64,000 nt of DNA from Lepisosteus oculatus (Eukaryota > Chordata > Actinopteri > Semionotiformes > Lepisosteidae). The stretch covers positions 52,668,222 to 52,732,221 of the forward strand of contig NC_090696.1 of NCBI RefSeq assembly GCF_040954835.1. The letters are read 5' to 3'. The notes under the pieces were generated by a model, which was not told where the DNA came from, did no database searches, and worked only from the letters and a program-made list of their open reading frames with translations. The first letter of the stretch is position 1. Every line of letters begins with the position of its first letter. The translations under genes and the position numbers were made by a program. Positions 46,181-57,960 of the stretch are shown piece after piece.

Positions 46181-47067
46181 AGCGGCCGAGCGTTCAAAAC
46201 AATCGAAAAGCGTGGCTGAAAAAGAGGTGCGTCGGCAACTGGCTATAAGGCTCATTGCTCTTGCTGGCGCCAACTAGGGAGGAGGTGTGAAACTCTTGCA
46301 AGTTACGCTGTTCGTGTCTGTGAATTTTGTGCAATTGAAAATTAATTTCCAAGTATGAATTATATTGTATTTCCAATGTCATGATCTTATGCGTTTAATG
46401 TAAATAGCAAATTAATGAAAATACACTGTAAATTAATGTACACAATTTAAAAATGTCAATTGTTCTTGACAAAATCAACCCTTGTCATACATAACAATTA
46501 GAATTATAGAGCAATTGCAACAAAATACATCATATTATTAAGCAACAATTATTTTGTAGAAAAGCTTTGTGAATGCAGCCTAAAAATTCAAGTGATTAAA
46601 TTAAAAAAATTGAAGTTAATTTACTTCAACAATTGGACCATTTATTATTAATAATATTTATTCCTGTAAAAAAAAGTGCAGCAGTCAGGTTCAACACATG
46701 CAGTCCAATACAGAGCTTCATGAAGTGCATACTCTCATTTCTACAAACTTTACAAAACAACTACAAATTGTAACTAACTACATCACTTAGCAATTCCGCA
46801 GATAATCTATCATTAAAATATCTAGATCAAAACAGTATTCTTGGGGAAGTAAGCTGATATACCGTGGTACAGGTAACATTTACAATATACTGAAAAAGCT
46901 ATGTAGAGAGAGTGGGCATAGTCTCCCAACTGTCTTGCCCAGTGAGAAGACGGGGGATGCAGGTCTACCTGTTGGCAATTGTCCTGAGATTGCCCTCCCC
47001 AAGAGGACATTGGAGGGAAATTGGAGGGTTGTGCTTTCAGTTTCACTCATAGCTTTACCACTCAAAC
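46181..47067. other. AT-rich intergenic sequence
   Basis: No gene recognised. 46,900-47,060 could belong to the Ty3 remnant that follows, but no motif supports it. Confidence 0.4.
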
Positions 47068-47310
47068 TCCATTTGAGTGTATTGGTACATGATCTTTATT
47101 GATGTGCTGGAAAGGAGCCACTCTGTGTACTGTCTTGTCTTGGTTATCATTGATTATGCAAGTCTGTATCCTAGAACAATCCTGCTTCTGTCTATGTCCA
47201 CTGGCAGGATTGCAGAGGAGCTGAACTGGGTGTTCACAAGAGTTGGAATCCTGAAGGAGATGCTCATGGACTAGGCCGAACAGTTCATGACTCAGTAATG
47301 CAGACAGATC
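47068..47310 (+). mobile_element. Ty3/gypsy integrase fragment
   Basis: The plus-strand frame reads IDVLERSHSGYCLVLVIIDY-type sequence (frame change near the start), then ASLYPRTILL and RIAEELNWVFTRVGILKEML. This is the retroviral-type integrase core around the second catalytic Asp and the VGIPKEILTD-like block; here the expected Asp is followed by a stop. Short pseudogene fragment. Confidence 0.75.
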
Positions 47311-48009
47311 CATGGTTGACAGATATTTTATCTGTTAACTATCAACCAATAAATATTTATTAAACATCTGTGCAAATATAAGGGAAAAAATGACTAATAT
47401 TTAATTTACTAAAGATTTTGGAATTTTGTAGACAACTGTGTTTGAAGAAACTACTGTTTCTTACTGCAATAATGGTGTACAATTGATTATTCCTTTAGCT
47501 GATTTAGCTCAGCTTCTCTCTCTCAATTTTCTAACTCCTTCTTCAATTTCAGAGTCGCGGGGGAGCCAGAACATATCCCAGCAAACAACTGGGGCAAGAC
47601 AGTGTTGTGTCATATAAATGACAAAGTTCAGGTGTCTGTGAAGCAGAAGTCTCTTTATTTCATATGCATATGGAAGTCTGGCTTGCAACCACCAGACCTA
47701 AAAAAATAAGTAGCTGAAGATGGTCCTTTATATCTTAAAACAAAAAGGGTTACTATGAAATATTCTAAACAAATGATAAGACAGCAACACATGCCAATTA
47801 ATTATATCTAAGTTGCAGACTGGACAACAGTTAATTCTTTTCATGTTCTGGGTGTACAGCCAGCTTACCAAATACATGTCCTTTATCTTACTGACCAAGG
47901 ACAAGCAGCATCTTTATATATTTGGGCGCAAAGCTAACTTCAAGCCACTAGACTGCATAGTTTGCAAAAATACAAAAACAAGAAATTATATTATCTCACT
48001 TCCCAGGTG
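47311..48009. other. Intergenic sequence
   Basis: No gene or repeat recognised. Confidence 0.4.
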
Positions 48010-48245
48010 TCTCTCTTATCTCTTCATAGGACACACCCTGCTGGGACACAAACACTCGCACCAGGGACAATCACACAAGCAAATTAATCTACCATTGTGT
48101 TTTCGGACTGTGGGAGGAAACCGGAGTACCTGGAGGAAACACATGATTACACAGGGAGAACATACAAACTCCATACCGATAGCATGCCGGGAATCAAACC
48201 CCAGCTGCAAGGCAGTAATACCAACCACTGCACCAATGTGCTGAT
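48010..48245 (-). mobile_element. V-SINE-type element
   Basis: Minus strand: tRNA-like head with TGGTGCAGTGGTTGGTATTA (A box) and GGTTTGATTCCCG (B box), then GTATGGAGTTTGTATGTTCT and CCGGTTTCCTCCCACAGTCC, the conserved V-SINE central region of fishes. 3' end truncated at about 48,010. Confidence 0.85.
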
Positions 48246-50225
48246 TTAGTTGATTCTGCTTAATTGCAGTACAATCCAGTATCCAACCAGAAAAGATTGG
48301 AGAGAACTGTATCTTTCAGTAGGAATACAGTGGACATTAGACAGTGTAGTCTTAAAGACCTATATTATCTGAGAACAGATAAAAAGGGCAGTGATATTGT
48401 CCAAGATGCTACTCACCCCCTCTGTAATCAGTATGTATTTTACCATCTGGAAGCAGGATACAGTCCGTCCTATGAAGATCAAACAAGGTTTTCGAGCTTT
48501 GTGTCTGCGTCCATAATGATGTTGAATTCTAAGGTTTTCCTTATATCTATTCTCTATCATAGATTCATGGACATATCACTCAAGCACTTCCCCCTTTTTA
48601 CCAGATACCATATAATTAATTCACCTGTTTTTATTATTTTAATATTAGTGGGTAACTACAGAATACATTGGACAGTTTAACTTTTTTTAACTATTGTGTT
48701 TTTATGCTACATGTATCAGGGGTGTTTTTAGTGCATTTGTATGATCGAGGGATTGTGTTCTTTAAATTGCCTAGCAGCATAAATTACATTCCTCATGGAA
48801 AAATAAAGTTCTTCTAATTCTACCCACAATGTGGGATCATAATTAATGGCATCTGAAGCTCAGTTCCTAGAGAGGTTGAATGCCATTTTTCAGCTTAACT
48901 GTTAGTTTCTTTATCTGTGTTGTCTAATAAAATGGAAACATTAACATCACTTTGAGCCTTGGATTAATTTGAGGAAACTGCATCTCAAACCATATTAGCT
49001 AGAAAATGCAGTTTTGAATAAAAAAGTGTTACAAAGCCATCAATCATTAAATAATAACCTATCAATTCATTGCTTAATTTAGATCACAACACACAGTCAC
49101 CTTCAAATAAGTTCCAAAATACATAATGTCATATCATAATGTGTTTTATTTGTTGCTCTGTTCTAATTAATCAGTTTCTTATGGTTCTTGTTATTTTGTT
49201 ATTTGCTAATTTTTTCTTGTGTTTTTCTTTTTGTTTGCTGTGTAAAATTGTTTTTCCCATGTGGAATAATTGCCTAAAACTCCTGTTAGCCGCCTGATTT
49301 TATGTGTGTGATTTAAAAAAATCAGTCCAATCCATAAAAATCCAGTTAAGAAAGTCCACATAATCTCAAATAGTGCGTCAGTTTTTTCTTTCCGTTTGAT
49401 ACCAAGGTTCAAGCTGTGCAAATAATATTATTAAGCAATACAAATATATTTTTATTTCCCTTACCAGGGTATTTACAACAAATGTGATCAACTGCTTTGG
49501 GAAACAGTAATTAAACTCAATAGTCATATAGAAAAAAATAAATATAAATTCACATTCAGGTGTATATGCAATTGACCTAATAATCTTATATGAGTCCACC
49601 TTATAAAAATGAATTTCTGAAAACATGAACACAGTACAAGCTCTTGCCTTCTGACAATCACGTGTCAATAATTCGAACATGTGATCGGTCAGACTCGTAA
49701 CCCAGAACAAAAACTTTGTTCCAATCATTCATTCGATTTTTTAAAACTTTATTTTAACAACAAAAATAGATACAATACAAACAAGAGTACATATAATTTA
49801 TTAATAACATCATAAGGGATACATACTATAATACAATTACACTTTATGAAAAAAGATTAAACAAGGTAAATAAAGATAAGGTCCGCACAGATTTCATGTT
49901 CTTACAAATTTGAAATGGTCTGTAAATACACCTTCACGTCTATTTCTTGCTCTTTTAATAGCTGTTAAAAGTTGCACTATACAGCACTTTGGGGGGTTTT
50001 CCTCACTCATAAAAGCTATGGACACAACTGTATGTGGTGGGACAGAACCACATGCAATGAACTCATACTACAATTTGTTTTTGTCCTAAGTTGCATCTAT
50101 GTATCTTTACTTCAAAGCGTTTCAATTTTAGTGGTGGTATTTTTAAAAGAGCTATTAGTGTATTTTTTAATACACAATTCATATAAGTTTAATACACAAT
50201 TGACACAAATGTCTACATCACTACT
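48246..50225. other. AT-rich intergenic sequence
   Basis: Frames of 116 and 138 codons exist but lack any family signature or biased composition. No repeat recognised. Confidence 0.4.
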
Positions 50226-50287
<62 letters not shown>

Positions 50288-50796
50288 TGCTTACACTTAT
50301 ATAGTGCTTTTCTGGACACTACACTCAAAGCGCTTTACAGGTAATGGGGATACCCCTCCACCACCACCAATGTGCAGCATCCACCTGGATGATGCGACGC
50401 CAGCCATAGTGCGCCAGAATGCTCACCACACATCAGCTATCAGTGGGGAGGAGAAATAGTAATGAAGCCAATTCATAAATGGGGATTATTAGGAGGTCAT
50501 GTTACACCCCTACTCTTTTCGAGAAACACCCTGGGATTTTTAATGACCACAGAGTCTGGATCTCGGTTTTATGTCTCATCTGAACTGACGGCACCTGTTT
50601 ATAGTATAGTGTCCCTGTCACTATAATGGGGCATTAGGACCCACATGGACTGCAGGGTGAACGCCCCCTGCTGGCTCCACTAACACCTCTTCAAGCAGCA
50701 ACCTTAGTTTTTCCCAGGAGGTCTCCCAGGCTCACACCTGCTTAGCTTCAGTGGGTTGCCAGTTGAACTTTGCAGAGTGATATGGCTGCTGGCTTT
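50226..50796 (-). mobile_element. SINE3-type element with (AAT)n tail
   Basis: On the minus strand the 5S-rRNA-like head (GCAGCCATATCACTCTGC, then GAAGCTAAGCAGGTGTGAGC and GGGAGACCTCCTGGGAAAAA) is followed by the SINE body and AGCACTATATAAGTG. The tail is an uninterrupted ATT microsatellite (plus-strand AAT, 50,226-50,286). The 5S resemblance covers the internal control region, compatible with a pol III origin. Second copy at 21.4-23.2 kb. Confidence 0.85.
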
Positions 50797-50849
50797 GTCT
50801 ACATCACTACTGTAAGCATTCTAACAGTGTGTTTCAAATCAATGGGATT

Positions 50850-51250
50850 AACATCATAAATAATTTCCTTGGGTAATGCTGTGTGCAATATTACATGACA
50901 ACATCCCTATAATGGGAAACATTTTGAGACTATTTGAGACTTTTCCCTGTCCAGCACTGCACTGCACTGTCCTAATCTGGGGACAGGAAGTATTCTATAA
51001 ACCTCAGTAGCACTGGCAAAGACACTTATCTAACAAAGCCAAGGTGATTTTCTATTAGCTGTTGGTCTTTACAATAGTTTCCAGCCACTTTTGGAAGGAC
51101 ACATTTTTGTTTGGTCAGGAATGAGACTTTTCCCTGCCCAGCACTGCACAGCTCTGTGTCAATTTGAAAAGAAGAAGTACTATAAAAACTCCAAAAAGCA
51201 TTAGCAAGGACGCAAAAGTGAATGAAGAACGGCTTAATTTAACATTCCAT
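50850..51250 (-). repeat. 190-bp tandem array, copy 3 (UBA6 side)
   Basis: Diverged units with GTCCAGCACTGCACTG at about 50,950 and 51,135 (about 185 bp apart), CTATTAGCTG at 51,051 and GACACTTATCT at 51,021. Reverse orientation relative to copy 1. It leads into the head that contains the UBA6 first exon. Confidence 0.8.
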
Positions 51251-51289
51251 CCAGTTTTGAGGAAGTACAAATTACTGTTTTGCTATAAA

Positions 51290-51417
51290 TGTGACATTAC
51301 CTTGTCCGAGATTTTTTTCCCATGAGGCATGTCCTGAAGAGACTTTTATTTTGAAAGGTGCAGCCAATAGGAAGCCAGTTCGCGTCGCTTAATGTCTGTG
51401 GCTTTACACACTGACAG
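51290..51417 (+). promoter_or_regulatory. UBA6 promoter and 5' region, head copy 3
   Basis: Holds TGCTATAAATGTGACATTAC, GACTTTTATTTTGAAAGGTG, a CCAAT box in AGCCAATAGGA and TCGCGTCGCTTAATG, ending in the UBA6 exon 1 donor. It is the reverse complement of the head upstream of SMIM19. The CCAAT box 24-28 bp before the ATG and the CpG content suggest a TATA-less promoter; the exact start site is unknown. Confidence 0.5.
51392..51417 (+). CDS. UBA6: UBA6 exon 1 (predicted start)
   Basis: ATG at 51,392 encodes MSVALHTD plus two bases before the donor GTAAGTTC. Splicing to the acceptor at 52,745 completes an Arg codon and stays in frame with the upstream residues of exon 2 (KFEEHIPR). This first exon overlaps the duplicated head, so the N-terminal residues are lineage-specific. 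The alternative is translation from the exon 2 ATG at 52,771. RNA evidence is needed to choose. Confidence 0.55.
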
Positions 51418-52745
51418 GTAAGTTCAAATTTATTTAAAGTACAGTATTTTCAGTTTTGGTCATTTTTATTATCTTTGTAGTATGAGTAAGTCGCGTGCGT
51501 TTCTGAAAATATGTCAATCGTTTTGAGGGAGCTTCTTCTACTGAATTAATGAAAACCTTCAGGGTCTGAGGCCTGGATTGAGTGAGTAAGCACTCAGTCT
51601 GCTGTTTGGAAAAAGCGAAAATGTGGTAAACGTAACATGAGAGTTCCTCTTCCTTTTGCTATCCTTGTATTACATACATTATTCATTAATGAATGTTTAT
51701 AAAATTAGCACTAATTAACAATTATATTGTGTACAAATCGCACAATATTGTATTATATTGTACGGATATATACAGCAACATAGTAACAGAAGATAAAATG
51801 ATTTTTTCTGGTCGACTGATTATCGTGTGTAGTATTTCTGGACACTTATTTATTTACATTTTTTTTCAATTCCATGAGATGGAAATAATTTATAAATCAA
51901 GCCTTTGATAGCAAGGATAATTGACTTGCTACTATTCTGACAAGCTTATTTAGTTGCTTTGTATGGAATTAAGGTGGAATGAACCTTTTCTAACCACTGT
52001 TCTTGCATTTTATATGAACCATTTTCCATATGTACCATATGTACTGATGTGCAACGTATAAATAATGCAAACCGATAATTTATATGCATTTACCAGTACA
52101 TAACACTCTTTAATACAAACGCACGTACTGGTGTTTCCTTCAGAACGAACATTACGTCACTTTGAGCTTCGGGTAGGGTAGGTCCCCTTTTCAGGCCATA
52201 AAGGCCCATGGGGGAATGGGGGCGACAAGGGTCACTGTTTTTCCTCGACCGTCCGACAATGGAAGTGGAAGTGGAAGTGGAGGTGATGTTATGTTGTCAG
52301 CATCATCCTCCGGTCGGCCTATTATCCCCGGAAGGCTTAACCCCCGGTACTCATTTGGATAGCAGGCTGAGTGGTCCTTGAAAGGAATTAGAGCAGGCTA
52401 CATCGATTGAACCCAGGACTTCCGGTCAGGAGCTAGACGCCCTTGACGTTACCACGGCTCCTAAGAGGTTCAGGTAGCAAGGTTTAAACATGTAAATGTC
52501 TAAGGGTGAATGCTGAAACAAAGCAGCATAGTCAGCTTACCAGAATACCTCTTTGTGGTTTTGCAGTGTGTCAAGAATTGTCTTTATGCTGTTTTGTTTA
52601 GCTGAGTAGTTGTAATTTCAGAAGGCAGGGATATGGATGTTCACATGTATTGGAATTAAACCGTTTAACATTTTGATTTAGAATAACTTTATTTAAAAAT
52701 CCTCTGCCTTTCATTTTAAGTCTTTACAGTTTTTTATGTTTTTAG
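51418..52745 (+). other. UBA6 intron 1
   Basis: GT-AG intron. It contains a tRNA-derived SINE at 52,200-52,470 and is otherwise AT-rich without recognised genes. Confidence 0.65.
52200..52470 (-). mobile_element. tRNA-derived SINE
   Basis: On the minus strand, GGAGCCGTGGTAACGTCAAG (A-box region) is followed by CTGGGTTCAATCG (B box) with tRNA-like spacing. The body includes GAGTACCGGGGGTTAAGCC. GC-rich against an AT-rich intron. Confidence 0.6.
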
Positions 52746-52811
52746 AAAATTTGAGGAACATATCCCAAGAATGGCAGCTGACTCTATGGAAATCGATGAC
52801 TCTTTGTACAG
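52746..52811 (+). CDS. UBA6: UBA6 exon 2
   Basis: After a TTTTTAG acceptor the exon encodes KFEEHIPRMAADSMEIDDSL-Y and two bases of a Ser codon, then the donor GTCAGTGA. The SxEIDDxLYSRQRYVLGD region shared with exon 3 is the recognised start of the UBA6 adenylation half. An internal ATG at 52,771 could be an alternative start. Confidence 0.85.
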
Positions 52812-53689
52812 GTCAGTGACTCAAAACTTTTTTCGTATACAGTGGCATTTAAATTAATCATGAGGTATTCTGTGTTCCTTGTTGTTCATATTAAGCACCT
52901 TCAATTCATTTTCAGTAATTTTTGTTTTAAGATGAAGAATAATGTTTTCTTTAATTTAAATTATCAAACTAAATTACTTCCAAATTGTATTTGTATTTTG
53001 AAGAATACATCATGTGTCTTAAAGCTGTTGAAAGATTCTATTTCATTTTGCACTATAGAAGAATATTTACAAGCTGTTGTATCACATAATTGTAATTTAG
53101 TTATGTGAGTAATGATCTTACGTTTAGTATACTTGTTGCAGCTATTTTTCATTTAGAACATTAAAAAATGGAAAACTTACAAATGAGAAGTCATTTAGCT
53201 GAAGACATTTATTGATTGCATTTAATGATCACCAAACAGCTAGTACAACACATGAGAAGTTGAGCCAGGATTGGGGAACCTACAGTTATTCATATTTAAT
53301 GCAGGGATTAGAGTTGTTCTACACAACTAGGTTCCTGAACCTGTAGTTTAGTTGTTAGGTTCTAGGCATTCCTGTTGGTATCTCATCTTGGCAATCATTA
53401 GGTAAGCAGCATAGGAATTGTGGTTAATCATAGGATTATTCATTAAATATTATGTTTATTGGTGCAGATCAATAAATTAATGCATTTTAAGAAAAGTGAA
53501 AAGAAAATGCATGTATCAAAACATTATAAAAGAGATTTAGTTCACACAGGCAAGTTTTCAGCTAATTAAGTGACAGCTAAAAGACAGATTAATTAATGTC
53601 TGTAGGTGTAGTAGGTGATCTCCTTGTATGAGATGTTAAACCTGGGTGCTGACTTCTTAGTCACTATAGATGCCATGACACTGTTCATA

Positions 53690-54030
53690 AGAGTAGGGAT
53701 ATAAACCATACCGTCGTGTTTAAATTCCAGTTTGGGCTTGCACAGTATGGCCTCCCTAAATTGCCCCTTAATTCAGTTAGTGATGTAACATGACCTTCAC
53801 AAGGCCTACTGTATGGTTGCTGGTGCATAATTACATGCCTTGGGATAAAAAGAGCTATTTCACCTTGAATAAAGCAATTTACCCCTGTTGCTCCAATCCA
53901 CCCAGCACAAGTGGGGATGAACATTGCTGGGATTAATTCCATCCAGGGTGAAGTCACATGCTCTCAGTCCTCTTAGGCTATGGTAACCAGGTTGAGTTTG
54001 GGCCCGGTGGCTCTGGTCTGAACTTGGCCT
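53690..54030. repeat. Possible SINE/MIR-like remnant in UBA6 intron 2
   Basis: TTTACCCCTGTTGCTCCAAT, CCACCCAGCACAAGTGGGGA and ATCCAGGGTGAAGTCACATG resemble a fish SINE body, diverged and without clear A and B boxes. The rest of intron 2 (52,812-54,417) is AT-rich without genes. Confidence 0.35.
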
Positions 54031-54417
54031 TTGTCTATTAAAAAAATTTATTAAAAAATCTACTTTACTCAAAGAAAAGGCTTTCCATATTTACAAACCA
54101 CACTCTAAACCACTTTTCTTTTTCTGAAAACTATAAAGTGTGTATTTTTCTATTCTGACTTAATGGAAGTAGACTGATGTCCAGTGAGTGTCCTCTGTTG
54201 GGTGATTCTTATTTGAGATGCAAGGCTTTTGAAATTGAAAGCAAAATAGTCATTCTTGTAAGTTTGCAAATCTGTCTGATCAGTGTGGTTCCATTTTGTG
54301 CACCATGCAGTATACCATCTTCATTAGAAAATGGGTAGGTTCAGACACTATTTGATTTACAGAAATAAGTAATTTGCATATCTTAAGTATCTACTTCTTC
54401 CTTTTCATTTGTTTTAG

Positions 54418-54512
54418 TCGTCAAAGATATGTCCTTGGCGACAGTGCCATGCAGCAGATGGCCCAGTCCCATGTATTCCTCAGTGGGATGGGAGGTCTGG
54501 GAGTTGAAATGG
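54418..54512 (+). CDS. UBA6: UBA6 exon 3, first Rossmann motif
   Basis: Encodes SRQRYVLGDSAMQQMAQSHV, then FLSGMGGLGVEM. GMGGLG is the glycine-rich nucleotide-binding loop at the start of the first E1 adenylation subdomain. UBA6 activates ubiquitin and FAT10 with ATP through a thioester on a catalytic Cys far downstream, outside this window. Acceptor GTTTTAG and donor GTAAGTCA are good; phases join exons 2 and 4. Confidence 0.93.
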
Positions 54513-56087
54513 GTAAGTCATAGAAATAAAAAAGTTTTGTTACAAATGTGGAAGATTTCTTATGTTGAGAGAATATGAATATGTATTGCATGTAATTCTA
54601 TTTGAAATCAATCAAAAATAATTGCTATTGTGTGGGAAGCAAAGTTCTGGAATAGAGTAAAAATAATAAACTAGTTGTGGTTCTACCTTGAAATGCATTT
54701 TCCAACTGAAATGCTGTTTCAAAGGTGAGACATAAAATGCACTTAACATTTTGGTCTTTGAACAACTAATTCCTTATGTTGAGTAATTACATATTAAGAA
54801 CCTCAGTTCAAGATAATGTTAATTTTAATTGTTAAATACAAGGAAATAATAAAAAATTGTGATATATATATATATTTAACATTGAAAAATGACAAATGGA
54901 ACATTGCAAAATAAAAGGTTGGGGTCATAGCAATTCAGAATTAGAGACACCCTTCCTTATGTTCAGCCCTTTGAACATGAACATCGTTTATTATACTCTC
55001 AGTTTGGTTGGATTTTATAAGTGTTTAAAGATTTATGTTCATACATACCTTTTGTATAGACCAAGCCAAAGATAGATTAAGATTAAATATCTTAAACTGG
55101 GTTAAGCTGTTGGTTAAAGCAGTGATGCATATGGATCCACAAGAAACTTCTATCCATTTTCTAACTGCTTTGTCCAGTTTGGGGTTGCTGGGAAGCTATT
55201 GTTACAAATGAGGGTAAAAAGGGTGAATAACAGAAAATAACTGAGCAGGTTAATCAGAAAATAAAATAATCTTATAAATGTAATCCATCTTGTAAATTAT
55301 TGTACCATAAATATACCTGACCAGTTGGTATTGGAGGCATATTAGTCCTTTGTTCAAACAAATATTCATTAACAGTGACACACTAAACAACACACAACAG
55401 AAAAATACAAGTACAAGTAATACTATTTACAATTTTTTACACACAAGGCATTCAGAAGACCTACGTCTTAAATACCCAGAAAACCCCCAGACTGCTATTA
55501 AGTATTTAACTCGTATATAACAAGGGTCAAAATAAGAGAAAACCGCCTTCTAAACTAAACAGAATACATCTACAGTTAAATCTCTCTCTGTAAACCCAGA
55601 TAACTGCAATATGAATGGGAAACTATTTGCCTGTTCTAAGACTTAACCCACGAACCAGAAGAGGCTGTTTTTAACTGACGGATCGTTCACATGGGAGATC
55701 CTAACAGCAAGAGAATAGCAAGTTCTCTCCACAAGGTTCAAAGTGCCAGTCTGGTCTTTCTGGATGATCTTAATAAGGATCTCCTGCCTTCTGCCTTTTC
55801 TCTCCCTGTCTGCTTGTTTAATGCTGTCTTCCTTGACTGTTGATGGACACTTATCATTTACGCTGCACTTAATTAAATTAAAATCAACCAAGGTAAACTT
55901 TACTATTACCATGGTTATTGAATCTTGTAACCCTACATCTCAGCAAAAATCTCCTTGCGTTGAAGTCTCCAAGGAAATGATGAGACTAGCCAGGTGTTAC
56001 TAATCTTGTCTGGATTCTTAAAGACACTTCATAACACTATCTTCTGTGCCACCATGCCATCCCACAATTAACATTTTTATTGCTAAT

Positions 56088-56180
56088 ACAGTGTCTGCAG
56101 AAAGTCTACAGACCTGTCCAAAGTAACTCATTTTGTGGTCTAACAGCCTGAAATCAAGACAAATTAAGTTGGAATTTATT
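56088..56180 (+). repeat. Tc1-like terminal repeat fragment
   Basis: ATACAGTGTCTGCAGAAAGT, then ACAGCCTGAAATCAAGACAA resembles one terminal repeat of a fish Tc1-type element. No transposase or opposite terminus was found. Confidence 0.4.
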
Positions 56181-57607
56181 TTACATATTTGACTACTGAA
56201 AACTTGAACATGCTTTCAAATGTATTCATGCCCTTGAAAGTTTATTTAGGATAACATTTAGATGTGCATTTAAGATTTTTGTATTTCTATAAAAATTATA
56301 GACTTGTGTGACATTCAGGGTTGTATGTGCCATAGTTTCTAAAAACATAACCCAACTGTATTCACAACAGAGCACTAAGTATTTTTTATCTGTCTTTCGA
56401 TAGCCTCTAGGAGGTATTTCCTGTTCCCCTTTAAGGTTTAAATTTCTCCTGAGTGATTTTTGATTTCTTGTTGCATGGCGTCTGGTTGTGATCTGCTTTC
56501 TTCAGACCAGTCTGTATTTTAAGTTACTATTGCAGTTGGAGAGTTTCATGTGGATGGGTCAACTGAGACACTTTATGTGACATTAACCTTCCACACTTGT
56601 AAGTTGGAGAAGAAATGGCAGATAAACTTTAACTTTCTCAGACGTGAGGCAAAATTTAAAAACACAAAACAGGATAAAAAATAAGTAAAAAGAGATTAGT
56701 ACTGGGCATTATTTAGATGTACTTAAATATTTTTCCGTTTATGCTGTTGATATTTAGAGTTCATTTTCATTCTTGCTTTCTTTTGCTTTAGTTTTTAGTT
56801 TCAAAACTAAAGACCAAAGGACCTGAATAAAATTAGAGGCTGTTACATAAACAGTGAATTTATTCTCATCACTGTCAAATAAAGGAAGTAGATTATAGTA
56901 AAAAATGTTTGTGCAAGTGACAAGTGATCCAGATTTTCTTAATGTTTATGCACATAGTACTCAGTGGAACTGGATGCCAGGGGACATGGTTCTGTATTTT
57001 ACAGCCTCACAAGATGCATAGTTTCATTTTCCTGCAGTTACGTGTACTGGTATACATCAAGTGTTCACAACTTGTTATAGCAACACTGAGAGAATCAATA
57101 TGTTGTCAATGGTCTGATATCTACTCACCTGCTCCCTTGTCATCAGGTTTAGTGGCATGCATTAGGATGGGTGTTGGTGGTCCCTCATAGTAGCGCAACA
57201 TTATCTCCATTTGTCACCAGTCACTTTTGGCCCAGCATTTGTCAAATGTTTCCAATAATCTCGTAAACCCAGGGTGTCCTCCCAGCAACTATTACAATTA
57301 ATCTTTGCATAAGAAGCCAAGTACCCTCCAGTGGTTTTGGACTGGTGCGAATGGTTAACGTGTACCCCCGCCTTCCGTGGCCTGCCACTTCCAACAGCAA
57401 GCTCAGACTTCCATGGCCTGGCTCACCAGCTGTATCTTGTACACCAGATTTTATTGATGCTTCAAGGGATCCAAGGCCTTGGAGACTGCCTCGGTGTTCC
57501 TTTTATTATCCATATAACCCCTACCAGTTTTCCCTCCTGCTAGTGACAGCTAGGGTTCTGCTGTTTAACCAACACATCATAATAGCATTTTGTCTGAAAG
57601 GGAATGC

Positions 57608-57960
57608 TAGATAAGTGGCACAATGGTTAGCATTGCTGCCTCACAGAATCTGGGTCCCTGGTTTAAGTTTCAGACTGGGGTGCTATCTGTGTGGAGGTTG
57701 CATATTCTCACATGGATTCCTCATGTTATGTGAGTTTCCTCAGGGTGCTCCAGTTTTCTTCCACAGTCAAAAAATGTCCTGGTAGGTTAATTGTCTTCTG
57801 GGAATACTGGCAGTGGTGTAAGGGTGTGTGTGTGTCCATGTTTACTTTGTGATGCACTGGCATCCTCTCCAAGGTGTGTCCTGCATTGCACCTGTTGCTT
57901 GATGAGATGAGCTCCCCTGCAACCTTGCAACCTTGAATTGGAATGGAAGATGGATAGATA
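57608..57960 (+). mobile_element. V-SINE-type element, nearly full length
   Basis: tRNA-like head with GGCACAATGGTTAGCATTGC (A box) and CTGGTTTAAGTTTC (diverged B box), then CTATCTGTGTGGAGGTTGCA, the central CCAGTTTTCTTCCACAGTC, GTGATGCACTGGCATCC and a GATGGATAGATAGA tail. Inserted in UBA6 intron 3. Confidence 0.85.

Noticed and set aside
49378..49728. 116-codon minus-strand ORF as a membrane protein gene
   Set aside because: Hydrophobic stretches are expected from AT-rich codons; no conserved motif, splice sites or homologous signature.
50640..50790. 5S rRNA gene
   Set aside because: The sequence resembles 5S on the minus strand but continues into a SINE body with an ATT tail, and a second copy has the same structure; it is a 5S-derived SINE.
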